Below are positions 8,191 through 15,688 of a stretch of DNA of 34,000 nt, piece after piece (positions within the stretch are counted from its first letter, which is position 1; every line of letters starts with the position of its first letter). A program made the translations under genes and the position numbers. Under the pieces are notes generated by a model. The model was not told the DNA's origin. It did no database searches and saw only the letters and a list, made by a program, of their open reading frames with translations. Origin of the DNA: an uncultured Holdemanella sp. (GTDB lineage Bacteria > Bacillota_I > Bacilli_A > Erysipelotrichales > Erysipelotrichaceae); assembly GCA_900754615.1 (NCBI GenBank), contig CAAEDN010000055.1, positions 1-34,000 of the forward strand. The letters run 5' to 3'.

Positions 8191-8226
8191 ATACAAATAC
8201 CTCTATCAAATTATATCACATGAAAA

Positions 8227-8248
8227 AAAGTATCCATTACGATACTTT
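8227..8248 (-). terminator. intrinsic terminator of the glnA-like/ANTAR/ybaK/GH13 operon
   Basis: The minus strand AAAGTATC (8248-8241), loop of six, GATACTTT (8234-8227), then TTTT. It separates the GH13 gene from the DUF5696 gene, which then has a TATAAT immediately upstream (about 8208-8213) of its short leader. Confidence 0.8.
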
Positions 8249-9535
8249 CTTTAATATTCTTACTTCATAAGGCTTGAACTCAAGTGCATTATCAATATGT
8301 ACTTCTTCATTCGTTTCAACATCGATAAAATTACCATTCCCATTAAAACCTAATGTTTGCGCTTCATTCTTCATATTCATACAAATCCATAGACATTCCT
8401 TTTCATCTTGTCTTTGATAGATACAAGCCGTGTTCGTAATGCCAATCTGTGTATAATCTCCATAGGATAAGGCTGAATGATGATGTTTCAGGTTGATTAA
8501 CTTTTTGATTATATCCGTCAATTCATTCCACTCAAACACCTTGATTTCCGGTCTAAGCTGGGTATCATTCCAGTTCTTTTTACCTTCCATACCCCATTCA
8601 CTGCCATAATAGATACATGGAATACCAGGCATAGTAAACAACATCGTATAAATTAAAGGCAATTGGTTTGTATCCTCTAGAATCGATGCAACTCTTTCTA
8701 CATCGTGATTATCAACAAAATTAAATAAATGCTTACCTGTATATAAACACCATGGATCCTTGCCAAATTGACGATTCAATGAATATAAGATTTCATAGAA
8801 ATTGGCTGAATTAAAACTTGAATACAATCCCTTATAACACTCATAATTCGTAACCGAATCCAACATGTTCTCATTCATCCACTGATTGTAGTCTCCATGT
8901 AACGTTTCACCTAACAAGAAGAAATCTCTATCAACATGGTTATGTAATGTTTGAAGGAAATTCTTATCTAGACAATATGCAACATCTAATCTTAAACCAT
9001 CGATTTTAAATTCTTCTCTCCAAAAATCCACTACATTTAAAATGTAATTCACAACATCTTGATTTTGAAGATTCAGCTTTACTAAGATGTCATTGCCTTC
9101 CCAATCCTGATACCAGAAGCCATCATTATAGTGATTGTTTCCATTAAAATCAATATAGAACCAATCCTTATAAGGTGAATCCCACTTCTTTTCTAAAACA
9201 TCCTTAAACGCAAAGAAATCACGACCCACATGATTAAATACGGCATCTAAAATGATTTTAATACCATTATCATGGAATTTATTTACAACTTCCTTTAAAT
9301 CCTCATTGGTACCCAATCTTGTATCCAACACTTTAAAATCCGTTGTATCATAACCATGTGTACGACTTTCAAAAATTGGACTCAATAGAATACAATCTAC
9401 TTTTAATTCTTTTAAATGCGGAATAAATTCCTCCAGCTTATGAATTCTATGTTCTAAAACATGATCATTTTCAAATGGTGCTCCACAAGCTCCAAAAGGA
9501 TAGATCTGATAAAATACACTCTCATTTGCCCACAT
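8237..9535 (-). CDS. GH13 alpha-amylase-family enzyme (maltodextrin-type)
   Basis: 432 residues with all four classic GH13 regions: region I DAVFNHVG, region II GLRLDVAYCL (nucleophile Asp), region III LGETLH (acid/base Glu) and region IV FVDNHD (transition-state Asp). The opening FYQIYP and the LLSPIFES-x2-HGYDTTDF loop are typical of the cyclomaltodextrinase/neopullulanase/oligo-alpha-glucosidase branch. It lacks the extra N-terminal domain of neopullulanases and is short. There is no signal peptide, so it probably hydrolyses imported maltodextrins or related alpha-glucans in the cytoplasm. Start ATG 9535 follows AAAGGAG, which lies in the end of ybaK only 6 bases away, so it is co-transcribed with ybaK. 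Exact specificity cannot be read from the sequence. Confidence 0.9.
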   Translation of the reverse strand: MWANESVFYQIYPFGACGAPFENDHVLEHRIHKLEEFIPHLKELKVDCILLSPIFESRTHGYDTTDFKVLDTRLGTNEDLKEVVNKFHDNGIKIILDAVFNHVGRDFFAFKDVLEKKWDSPYKDWFYIDFNGNNHYNDGFWYQDWEGNDILVKLNLQNQDVVNYILNVVDFWREEFKIDGLRLDVAYCLDKNFLQTLHNHVDRDFFLLGETLHGDYNQWMNENMLDSVTNYECYKGLYSSFNSANFYEILYSLNRQFGKDPWCLYTGKHLFNFVDNHDVERVASILEDTNQLPLIYTMLFTMPGIPCIYYGSEWGMEGKKNWNDTQLRPEIKVFEWNELTDIIKKLINLKHHHSALSYGDYTQIGITNTACIYQRQDEKECLWICMNMKNEAQTLGFNGNGNFIDVETNEEVHIDNALEFKPYEVRILKKVS

Positions 9536-9541
9536 ACTATG

Positions 9542-10027
9542 TTACTCCTTTATGATATCTACAGCTTGCACTGGAATTAAATCCATCAATGTCTTAGGAT
9601 TCATTTCAATCTGCATACCAATCTTACCTGCACTAAAATAGATCTTATCCTGATTTAATGCATCCTCATACATAAAGGTGCGAAACTGCTTCTTCATCCC
9701 TAAAGGAGAACAACCGCCACGAATATAGCCCGTAATCTTATTAATATCCTTCACATGAATAATTTCACACGATTTGACTCCTGCTACTTTTGCACACTTC
9801 TTTAAATCCAGTTCCTTTTCTACTGGAAGCATATATACCAAAAATTCTTTTGTGTTTGCCTGGGTAACCAATGTCTTATACACCGCTTCCACTGGCTGAT
9901 GTAACATATTCGCAACATACACACCATCCACTGGATCCCCCTCTTTATGATCATACGTATGCGCTTCATAAGCTACCTTATGCTGATCTAGAAAACGCAT
10001 CGCATTTGTTTTTTGAATTTTTTTCAT
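9542..10027 (-). CDS. ybaK: Cys-tRNA(Pro)/Cys-tRNA(Cys) deacylase YbaK
   Basis: 161 residues, normal length for YbaK/EbsC. The family trans-edits mischarged aminoacyl-tRNA, mainly Cys-tRNA(Pro). Diagnostic segments are KTNAMRFLDQHKV at the N terminus, VYKTLV (containing the invariant editing-site Lys), VEKELDLKKCAK, and the glycine loop GYIRGGCSPLGMKK. The start codon overlaps the stop of the ANTAR gene (ATGA), and the GH13 gene follows 6 bases later, so ybaK is in the middle of an operon headed by the glutamine synthetase homologue. The pairing of a tRNA proofreading gene with nitrogen control is probably transcriptional convenience. Confidence 0.92.
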   Translation of the reverse strand: MKKIQKTNAMRFLDQHKVAYEAHTYDHKEGDPVDGVYVANMLHQPVEAVYKTLVTQANTKEFLVYMLPVEKELDLKKCAKVAGVKSCEIIHVKDINKITGYIRGGCSPLGMKKQFRTFMYEDALNQDKIYFSAGKIGMQIEMNPKTLMDLIPVQAVDIIKE

Positions 10028-10581
10028 GATGAAAACCCCTCTAATAATTCTTTTGCCACCAAGAATTTCGTTTTATTTTGCTCCATCGCCATTTTTTCAA
10101 TATAGTGATGTGCCTTTTCTTCGCTCCAATGATAATTTGAAATTAAAACCAGCTTACAATGATCCACCATTTTCAACTCCAAATATTTCTGTTCCAAGCT
10201 CGAAATCTTCTTTTCATACTTCAAGATTTTTTCCTGCATACTCTGCATGACAAGAAGTGCCTGAAGCAATACCTCCTTCTTGATGGGATACGACAGAATT
10301 ATTATACCACTATCTTTGCATTGATATAAAACTTGATCATAAATATCCTTCTTACAAATTAAACAAACACCCATATTTCTTGTGATTGCGATACTTTTCG
10401 CAAAATTTAAAATCGCACTATTCCCCGTATACAATATAACTACATAATCAAATTGAGTCTCTCTTAGCTTATTTAAGGCATCATTATGCGTTGATGAAAG
10501 CACATAATGCATGTGGGCAGTATTCTTTAATAAAGTTAAGAAATTCTCATTTCCAAGCACTAAAACTTTATTAACCTCCAT
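10024..10581 (-). CDS. ANTAR-domain RNA-binding antiterminator with a degenerate receiver
   Basis: 185 residues. Residues 4-105 resemble a response-regulator receiver fold but lack the phosphoacceptor: the strand that should end in Asp reads FDYVVILYTGN (44-54). Residues 112-136 form a coiled coil, and 128-182 match the ANTAR three-helix domain (LEQKYLELKMVDHCKLVLI, then SEEKAHHYIEKMAMEQNKT). ANTAR proteins bind twin hexaloop hairpins in nascent mRNA and block terminators; NitR-type members next to glutamine synthetase and GOGAT genes are known in clostridia. The gene begins 6 bases after the glnA-like gene and overlaps ybaK. A matching twin-hairpin/terminator leader lies upstream of glnN at 11868-11937, so the likely target is in this window. 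No histidine kinase is nearby, so the signal probably comes by protein contact, perhaps from the GS homologue. Confidence 0.85.
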   Translation of the reverse strand: MEVNKVLVLGNENFLTLLKNTAHMHYVLSSTHNDALNKLRETQFDYVVILYTGNSAILNFAKSIAITRNMGVCLICKKDIYDQVLYQCKDSGIIILSYPIKKEVLLQALLVMQSMQEKILKYEKKISSLEQKYLELKMVDHCKLVLISNYHWSEEKAHHYIEKMAMEQNKTKFLVAKELLEGFSS

Positions 10582-10587
10582 AAGCCA

Positions 10588-11757
10588 TTACCCAACATAG
10601 ATATCCACTATATCATTTCCTAAAATATTTGTTAACCACTTTGATTCACTTGCTTTTCTTTTTGCCTCTTTTAAATCCTGAGGAAGTCTTTTTAAATCAT
10701 TCGTTAAAGTATCCGTACATGGAACTGTTTCCAATTTCTTTTCAATCCCTTCTAGACCCGCATAAATCAATAGGGCGTAGGCCAAATAAATATTACAGCT
10801 GCAGTCTGGACTTCTCAATTCAATACGATTCGTACTATGTGTAGCCGGAATACGAATCAATTGATTTCGATTCTGGTAGGACCATGAAATGTATTCAGGC
10901 GCCTTATCCTTACCCAATCGTTTATATGAATCTTTTATTGGATTTAGAAATAAGGTCATCTCCTCGATACGATTTAGGATACCCGCCATAAAAGGCATCA
11001 TCAATTCCTCATGATTTTCTACGCTCATATTAATATGCATACCATTTCCTGGCTGATCACTGATTGGCTTTGGCGAAAAATCCGCAACTAAACCCTGCAT
11101 ATTCGCAATCGCTTGTACGACCCATTTAAAAGTAGCCGCATTATCCGCTGCCTGTAAAGCACTCGAATAACGAAAATCAATCTCATTTTGACCATGCCCC
11201 ATCTCATGATGCGAAACCTCCGGATCAATTCCCATTTCAGATAAAGTCAAACAAATTTCTCTACGAACATTTTCTCCCTTATCCAAAGGCGCAATATCCA
11301 TATAACCACCCTGATCCAATGGAATATAAGTATTCTCTCCATTTTCATCCTGCTTAAATAAATAGAATTCGAATTCAGAGCCAAAGTTGATACTGATTCC
11401 CAACTCTTTCGCTTTATTGACTGCTTTCTTTAATATATAACGAACATCCCTTTCAAATGGCGTTCCATCCGGATATTTAATATCACAATACATACGAATG
11501 ACACTGCCATCCATACTGCGCCATGGCAAGATACTCATTGTGTTCGGATCTGGATATAAAAATAGATCACTATGCACTTCATCTAAAAATCCATCGATGG
11601 CACTGGCATCAAAACTAATCCCTTCTGTAAAAGCTCTTTTTAATTCGGTTGGTAAAACTGATACATTTTTTTGTATACCATAAATGTCAAAGTAAGAAAG
11701 ACGAATAAATCGTACGTCTTGTTCTTCACAAAATTCAATCACATCTTCAAAAGTCAT
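10588..11757 (-). CDS. short glutamine synthetase homologue (GSI-like) with altered ammonium site
   Basis: 389 residues from ATG 11757, chosen because GAGGTG ends 6 bases upstream; the GTG at 11766 overlaps that site. It has most GSI catalytic residues: Asp50, Glu128 and Glu130 (GSEFEFYLF), Tyr152, Glu185 and Glu192 (HHEMGHGQNEIDF), His241 (GNGMHINMS), Arg302 (LIRIP), Arg311, Glu313 and Arg315. Two ammonium-site positions differ from typical GSI: FDGSS becomes FDASA (Ser53 to Ala), and the flap GYEAP becomes KDKAP (283-287), so the flap Glu is Lys285. It is about 50 residues shorter than normal GSI and lacks the C-terminal helical thong. It may be a gamma-glutamyl ligase for another amine, or a glutamine sensor for the adjoining ANTAR protein. 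Annotating it as plain GlnA would be unsafe. Confidence 0.85.
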   Translation of the reverse strand: MTFEDVIEFCEEQDVRFIRLSYFDIYGIQKNVSVLPTELKRAFTEGISFDASAIDGFLDEVHSDLFLYPDPNTMSILPWRSMDGSVIRMYCDIKYPDGTPFERDVRYILKKAVNKAKELGISINFGSEFEFYLFKQDENGENTYIPLDQGGYMDIAPLDKGENVRREICLTLSEMGIDPEVSHHEMGHGQNEIDFRYSSALQAADNAATFKWVVQAIANMQGLVADFSPKPISDQPGNGMHINMSVENHEELMMPFMAGILNRIEEMTLFLNPIKDSYKRLGKDKAPEYISWSYQNRNQLIRIPATHSTNRIELRSPDCSCNIYLAYALLIYAGLEGIEKKLETVPCTDTLTNDLKRLPQDLKEAKRKASESKWLTNILGNDIVDIYVG

Positions 11758-11777
11758 AATATTCACCTCGAATAATT

Positions 11778-11806
11778 AATACACTATTTTCATGTCGTTT
11801 TCAATA
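11778..11806 (-). promoter_or_regulatory. possible leftward promoter for the glnA-like operon
   Basis: On the minus strand TTGAAA and TATTAA are separated by 17 bases, just upstream of the GAGGTG ribosome binding site. It would give a leader too short to hold a twin-hairpin attenuator, so this operon is probably not itself ANTAR-controlled. Confidence 0.4.
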
Positions 11807-11833
11807 TTTTTTACATTTCTTTACAATTTCCTG

Positions 11834-11861
11834 TTGACAACTAAAAATATCCGCATATAAT
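11834..11861 (+). promoter_or_regulatory. strong sigma-A type promoter of glnN
   Basis: TTGACA (11834-11839) and TATAAT (11856-11861) with a 16-base spacer, both matching consensus. Transcription should begin near 11868, so the RNA starts almost directly with the first regulatory hairpin. Confidence 0.85.
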
Positions 11862-11867
11862 TATGTC

Positions 11868-11937
11868 CATACATGGCAAGGACGCCAAGAAAACAGAGGA
11901 ATTTACCTCATGTTTTTCGTGTCCTTGCCCTTTTTTT
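11868..11937 (+). promoter_or_regulatory. ANTAR-type twin hexaloop leader and attenuator of glnN
   Basis: Hairpin P1 is TGGC (11874-11877), loop AAGGAC, GCCA (11884-11887); its loop has A at position 1 and G at position 4, as ANTAR targets do. Hairpin P2 is AAAACA-GAGG (11890-11899), loop AATTTA, CCTC-A-TGTTTT (11906-11916, one bulged A); its loop keeps A1 but not G4. The competing terminator pairs GGCAAGGACGC (11875-11885) with GCGTCC-type arm 11919-11929 (GTGTCCTTGCC, one G-U) and runs into seven Ts. P1 and the terminator share bases and exclude each other, whereas P2 can persist inside the terminator loop. Binding of the ANTAR protein to P1-P2 would therefore allow read-through into glnN. 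Confidence 0.75.
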
Positions 11938-11955
11938 ATGAAAAGGAGAGCCATT

Positions 11956-14046
11956 ATGAAATCGATCGTAGAAGAAATTTTTGGAAGTAAAGTATTTGAC
12001 GAATCCGTCATGCGAGAAAAGCTCGCAAAGGATACCTATCGCGAATTAGAAAAGACCATTCACGAAGGAAAACAATTGAATATAAAAATTGCGAATGCCG
12101 TAGCACATGCCATGAAAGAATGGGCTATTGAACAAGGGGCTACACACTATACCCATTGGTTTCAGCCAATGACAGGTGTTACAGCTGAAAAACACGATGG
12201 CTTTATCAATCCAGGAAAAGATGGCAAAGTCTTGATGGAATTTAGCGGTAAAGAATTGATCAAAGGTGAACCCGACGCATCCAGCTTTCCTAATGGAGGA
12301 TTAAGAGCCACATTTGAAGCTAGAGGATATACGGCATGGGACCCAACAAGCTATGCCTTCATTAAAAACGGCGTACTATGTATTCCTACTGCCTTCTGCT
12401 CTTACTCAGGACATGCCCTAGATAAGAAAACACCACTATTAAGAAGTATGCAGGCTATTAATAAACAAGCCCTACGTATTGTGAAGTTATTTGGACATGA
12501 TGATGTACACACAATCAAAACAACTGTTGGACCCGAACAAGAATATTTCTTAGTCGACCAAAAATATTATGAACAAAGAAAAGACTTGATCTATACAGGA
12601 CGTACATTATTTGGTGCGCCATGCCCTAAAGGACAAGAACTAGAAGACCATTATTTTGGAACCATTAAAACACGTGTTCAAGAATTCATGACAGATTTAA
12701 ATAAGGAACTATGGAAATTAGGTATCTTGGCAAAAACAGAACACAATGAAGTAGCTCCAGCCCAACATGAATTAGCACCTATCTTTACAACAACAAACAT
12801 CGCAACAGACCATAACCAACTAACAATGGAATTGATTCAAAGAGTTGCGAAAAAACATGGTTTAGTTGCCTTGTTGCATGAAAAGCCATTTGAAGGCATT
12901 AACGGAAGTGGTAAGCACAACAACTGGTCTTTATCTACTGATACAGGTCTAAACCTATTAGAACCAGGCGACACACCACATGAAAATGCACAATTCTTAG
13001 TTTTCTTAGCCGCTATTATCAAGGCTGTAGATGAACACCAGGATCTTTTAAGATTAAGTGTTGCGACAGCCGGAAACGATCATCGTTTAGGTGCAAATGA
13101 AGCTCCTCCAGCTATTATCTCCATTTTCTTAGGTGATGAATTAACGGCTGTTTTACAAGCCATCGAAGAAGACAAGCCATATGACGGTAAAGAAAAAGAA
13201 TTAATGAAGATTGGTGCAACCGTTCTTCCTAAATTTCCTAAAGATTCTACGGATCGTAACCGTACTTCTCCATTCGCATTTACAGGAAACAAATTTGAAT
13301 TCAGAATGCCAGGATCAAATTCAAGCATTGCTGGATGCAACATTGTATTAAATGCTGTTATTGCCGATGAGCTACAAAAATTTGCGGACATTCTTGAATC
13401 TGCAGATGATTTTGAAACAACATTACATACTTTAATTAAAGATACTATCAAAAACCACAAACGCATTATTTTCAATGGCAATGGATATGATGATTCTTGG
13501 ATCGAAGAAGCTGAAAAACGAGGCTTATTAAACTTAAAGACAACACCAGATGCACTTCCATACTTTAAAACAGATGAAAATATTGATTTATTTGAAAGAC
13601 AAAAAGTTTTATCTAAAGAAGAAGTGGAATCAAGATATGAGATCCTAATGGATGAATATGAAAAACAAATCAACATTGAAGCATTGACAATGTTAGACAT
13701 TGCGAAAAAAGACATCTTACCAGCCGCAAGCAAGTTCTCTAAAGAATTGACAGATACCATCGCAAATAAAAAAGCCATCGGTATCGACTTAACATATGAA
13801 CTTGAGACAGCGAAAAAAGTCAGTGAATATTTAACAAATGCTTATCAAGCTATGGTTACACTTGAAAACGATGTTGAAAAATTACATGGAATTGATGATT
13901 TTGAAAAATCAGCCTTCTATGTACGTGACTTCATTATCCAAGACATGGCTGCTTTAAGAAAACCATGCGACGAACTTGAAGTCATTACTTCTAATAGCAA
14001 TTGGCCATTTCCAACTTATGGAAAATTATTATTCGGAATTCAATAA
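11956..14046 (+). CDS. glnN: type III glutamine synthetase
   Basis: 696 residues from ATG 11956, which follows AAAGGAGAG; an upstream in-frame start would place coding sequence over the attenuator. It makes glutamine from glutamate, ammonia and ATP in the cytoplasm. GSIII signatures are clear: GGLRATFEARGYTAWDPTS near the N terminus, GPEQEYFLVD (metal-binding Glu), NEVAPAQHELAP, GINGSGKHNNWS, and RNRTSPFAFTGNKFEFR in the flap/nucleotide region. Length agrees with the ~700-residue dodecameric GSIII family. All motifs look intact, so this is the likely working glutamine synthetase of the cell, unlike the short homologue encoded divergently. Expression is expected to depend on the ANTAR attenuator. 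A short hairpin follows the stop, so only part of transcription may continue into the asparagine synthetase and GOGAT genes. Confidence 0.95.
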   Translation: MKSIVEEIFGSKVFDESVMREKLAKDTYRELEKTIHEGKQLNIKIANAVAHAMKEWAIEQGATHYTHWFQPMTGVTAEKHDGFINPGKDGKVLMEFSGKELIKGEPDASSFPNGGLRATFEARGYTAWDPTSYAFIKNGVLCIPTAFCSYSGHALDKKTPLLRSMQAINKQALRIVKLFGHDDVHTIKTTVGPEQEYFLVDQKYYEQRKDLIYTGRTLFGAPCPKGQELEDHYFGTIKTRVQEFMTDLNKELWKLGILAKTEHNEVAPAQHELAPIFTTTNIATDHNQLTMELIQRVAKKHGLVALLHEKPFEGINGSGKHNNWSLSTDTGLNLLEPGDTPHENAQFLVFLAAIIKAVDEHQDLLRLSVATAGNDHRLGANEAPPAIISIFLGDELTAVLQAIEEDKPYDGKEKELMKIGATVLPKFPKDSTDRNRTSPFAFTGNKFEFRMPGSNSSIAGCNIVLNAVIADELQKFADILESADDFETTLHTLIKDTIKNHKRIIFNGNGYDDSWIEEAEKRGLLNLKTTPDALPYFKTDENIDLFERQKVLSKEEVESRYEILMDEYEKQINIEALTMLDIAKKDILPAASKFSKELTDTIANKKAIGIDLTYELETAKKVSEYLTNAYQAMVTLENDVEKLHGIDDFEKSAFYVRDFIIQDMAALRKPCDELEVITSNSNWPFPTYGKLLFGIQ

Positions 14047-14047
14047 A

Positions 14048-14066
14048 CCGGCTCTTGCCGGCTTTT
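14048..14066 (+). terminator. short GC-rich hairpin between glnN and asnB
   Basis: CCGGC, TCTT loop, GCCGG, then CTTTTCC. The stem is stable but the T tract is short, so it is probably a leaky terminator or mRNA-stabilising hairpin that sets glnN above the downstream genes. Confidence 0.55.
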
Positions 14067-14088
14067 CCGTTCTAAGGAGATGAAATTT

Positions 14089-15672
14089 ATGTGTACAATT
14101 ATAGGATATAAATCATTAAAAGTGAATAAAGATACAATACATAAAGCTTTAGAAAGTACCTATTCCAGAGGTCCAGACGATGAAAGAATTCAAGAAGTCA
14201 AATGTGGCTATCTTGGCTTTCAAAGACTATCGATCATGGGCCTAAGTCCAGAAGGTATGCAGCCATTTGTACGAAATGGCAACCAAGTCGTGTGCAACGG
14301 TGAAATCTATGGCTTTCGAAAATTAAAAGAAGAACTCGAAAAGGATGGCTATACCTTTATTTCGCAAAGTGACTGCGAAATTCTTCTACCACTCTATGAA
14401 AAATATGGCTTAGATATGTTTAAAAAACTAGATGCCGAATATGCCTGCATCATTTATGATGCCAAAAAAAATGACTTTGTCGCTGCGCGTGATCCTATTG
14501 GTATTCGTCCTTTATTTTATGGATATGATAAAAATCATAATATCGTATTTGCTTCCGAAGCTAAGAATCTCGTTTCAATTGTTGAACAAATTCTTCCCTT
14601 CCCTCCTGGATTCTATTATGCCGATGGAAAATTCACTTGTTATTTGGATGTCACAAAAGTAGATCAAGTTATTCATTCCGATTTAGAAACTATCTGCAAA
14701 AACATCCATGACAAACTTGTAGAAGGTGTTAAAAAAAGATTAGATGCCGATGCCCCACTTGGCTTTCTATTAAGTGGAGGTTTAGATTCAAGCTTAGTTT
14801 GTGCGATCAGCCAACAATTATTAGACAAACCCATCGAAACCTATGCGATTGGAATGAAAGAAGATGCGATTGATTTAAAATATGCCAAAGAAGTCGCAGA
14901 CTTTATTGGTAGCAACCACCATGAAATCATTATTAATAAAGAAGATGTCTTACATGCCATTAAACCCGTGATTCAAACTTTGGCAACTTTTGACATTACA
15001 ACGATTCGCGCCAGCATTGGAATGTATTTAATTTGTAAAGCCATTCACGAACAAAGCGATATTCGCGTTTTATTGACTGGAGAAATCAGTGACGAATTAT
15101 TCGGCTATAAATATACCGACTTTGCCCCAAGCCCAGATGCATTCCAAGAAGAAAGTGTAAAACGAGTACATGAACTCTATATGTACGATGTATTAAGAGC
15201 CGACCGATGCATTTCCGTCAATTCCATCGAAGCTCGTGTTCCTTTTGGTGATCTAGACTTTGTCAAATACGTCATGTCCATAGATCCTGAAAAGAAAATG
15301 AATACATATAATAAAGGAAAATATTTACTTCGTCATGCGTTTGAAAAGGATGAAATTCTTCCTTATGACATTTTGATGCGTGAAAAAGCCGCCTTCTCGG
15401 ATGCGGTAGGACACTCATTGAGTGATGACATCAAAGAATATGCTGAAAATTATTATTCGGATGCTGAATTTGAAGAAAAAGTAAAAAAATACAAATATTG
15501 TACTCCATTCACAAAAGAATCCCTATTATATCGAGAGATTTTTGAATCGTATTATCCAAACCAAGCGGGTATGATTAAAGATTTCTGGATGCCAAACAAG
15601 AACTGGGAAGGATGTAACGTCAACGATCCAAGCGCTCGATATTTGTCAAATTATGGAGACAGCGGAAAATAG
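14089..15672 (+). CDS. asnB: glutamine-hydrolysing asparagine synthetase
   Basis: 527 residues, close to the usual length of AsnB. The start is set to ATG 14089 so that the catalytic nucleophile is Cys2 (MCTIIGY); the ATG at 14080 would bury it, and AAGGAG at 14074-14079 fits 14089 better. The N-terminal class II amidotransferase domain has NGEIYG (70-75) and the conserved RGPD. The C-terminal synthetase domain has the ATP pyrophosphatase P-loop SGGLDSS (229-235) and ends in the ARVPFGDLDFV and EKAAFSDAVGHS regions typical of AsnB. It converts aspartate, glutamine and ATP to asparagine. It lies 16 bases before gltB, so it belongs to the glutamine/glutamate operon. Confidence 0.93.
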   Translation: MCTIIGYKSLKVNKDTIHKALESTYSRGPDDERIQEVKCGYLGFQRLSIMGLSPEGMQPFVRNGNQVVCNGEIYGFRKLKEELEKDGYTFISQSDCEILLPLYEKYGLDMFKKLDAEYACIIYDAKKNDFVAARDPIGIRPLFYGYDKNHNIVFASEAKNLVSIVEQILPFPPGFYYADGKFTCYLDVTKVDQVIHSDLETICKNIHDKLVEGVKKRLDADAPLGFLLSGGLDSSLVCAISQQLLDKPIETYAIGMKEDAIDLKYAKEVADFIGSNHHEIIINKEDVLHAIKPVIQTLATFDITTIRASIGMYLICKAIHEQSDIRVLLTGEISDELFGYKYTDFAPSPDAFQEESVKRVHELYMYDVLRADRCISVNSIEARVPFGDLDFVKYVMSIDPEKKMNTYNKGKYLLRHAFEKDEILPYDILMREKAAFSDAVGHSLSDDIKEYAENYYSDAEFEEKVKKYKYCTPFTKESLLYREIFESYYPNQAGMIKDFWMPNKNWEGCNVNDPSARYLSNYGDSGK

Positions 15673-15688
15673 AAGGGTTGTGTAAATT

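Noticed and set aside
11868..11937. Glutamine riboswitch (glnA RNA or downstream-peptide type)
   Set aside because: The conserved three-way junction sequences of those classes are not seen; a twin-hexaloop ANTAR leader explains the fold and matches the neighbouring regulator.
11863..11955. In-frame N-terminal extension of glnN
   Set aside because: It would translate the attenuator, starts before the predicted transcription start, and the ATG at 11956 has a strong AAAGGAGAG site and the normal GSIII N terminus.
13080..13778. 232-codon ORF antisense to glnN
   Set aside because: No ribosome binding site, low-complexity composition, and it mirrors the codon use of the conserved glnN frame.
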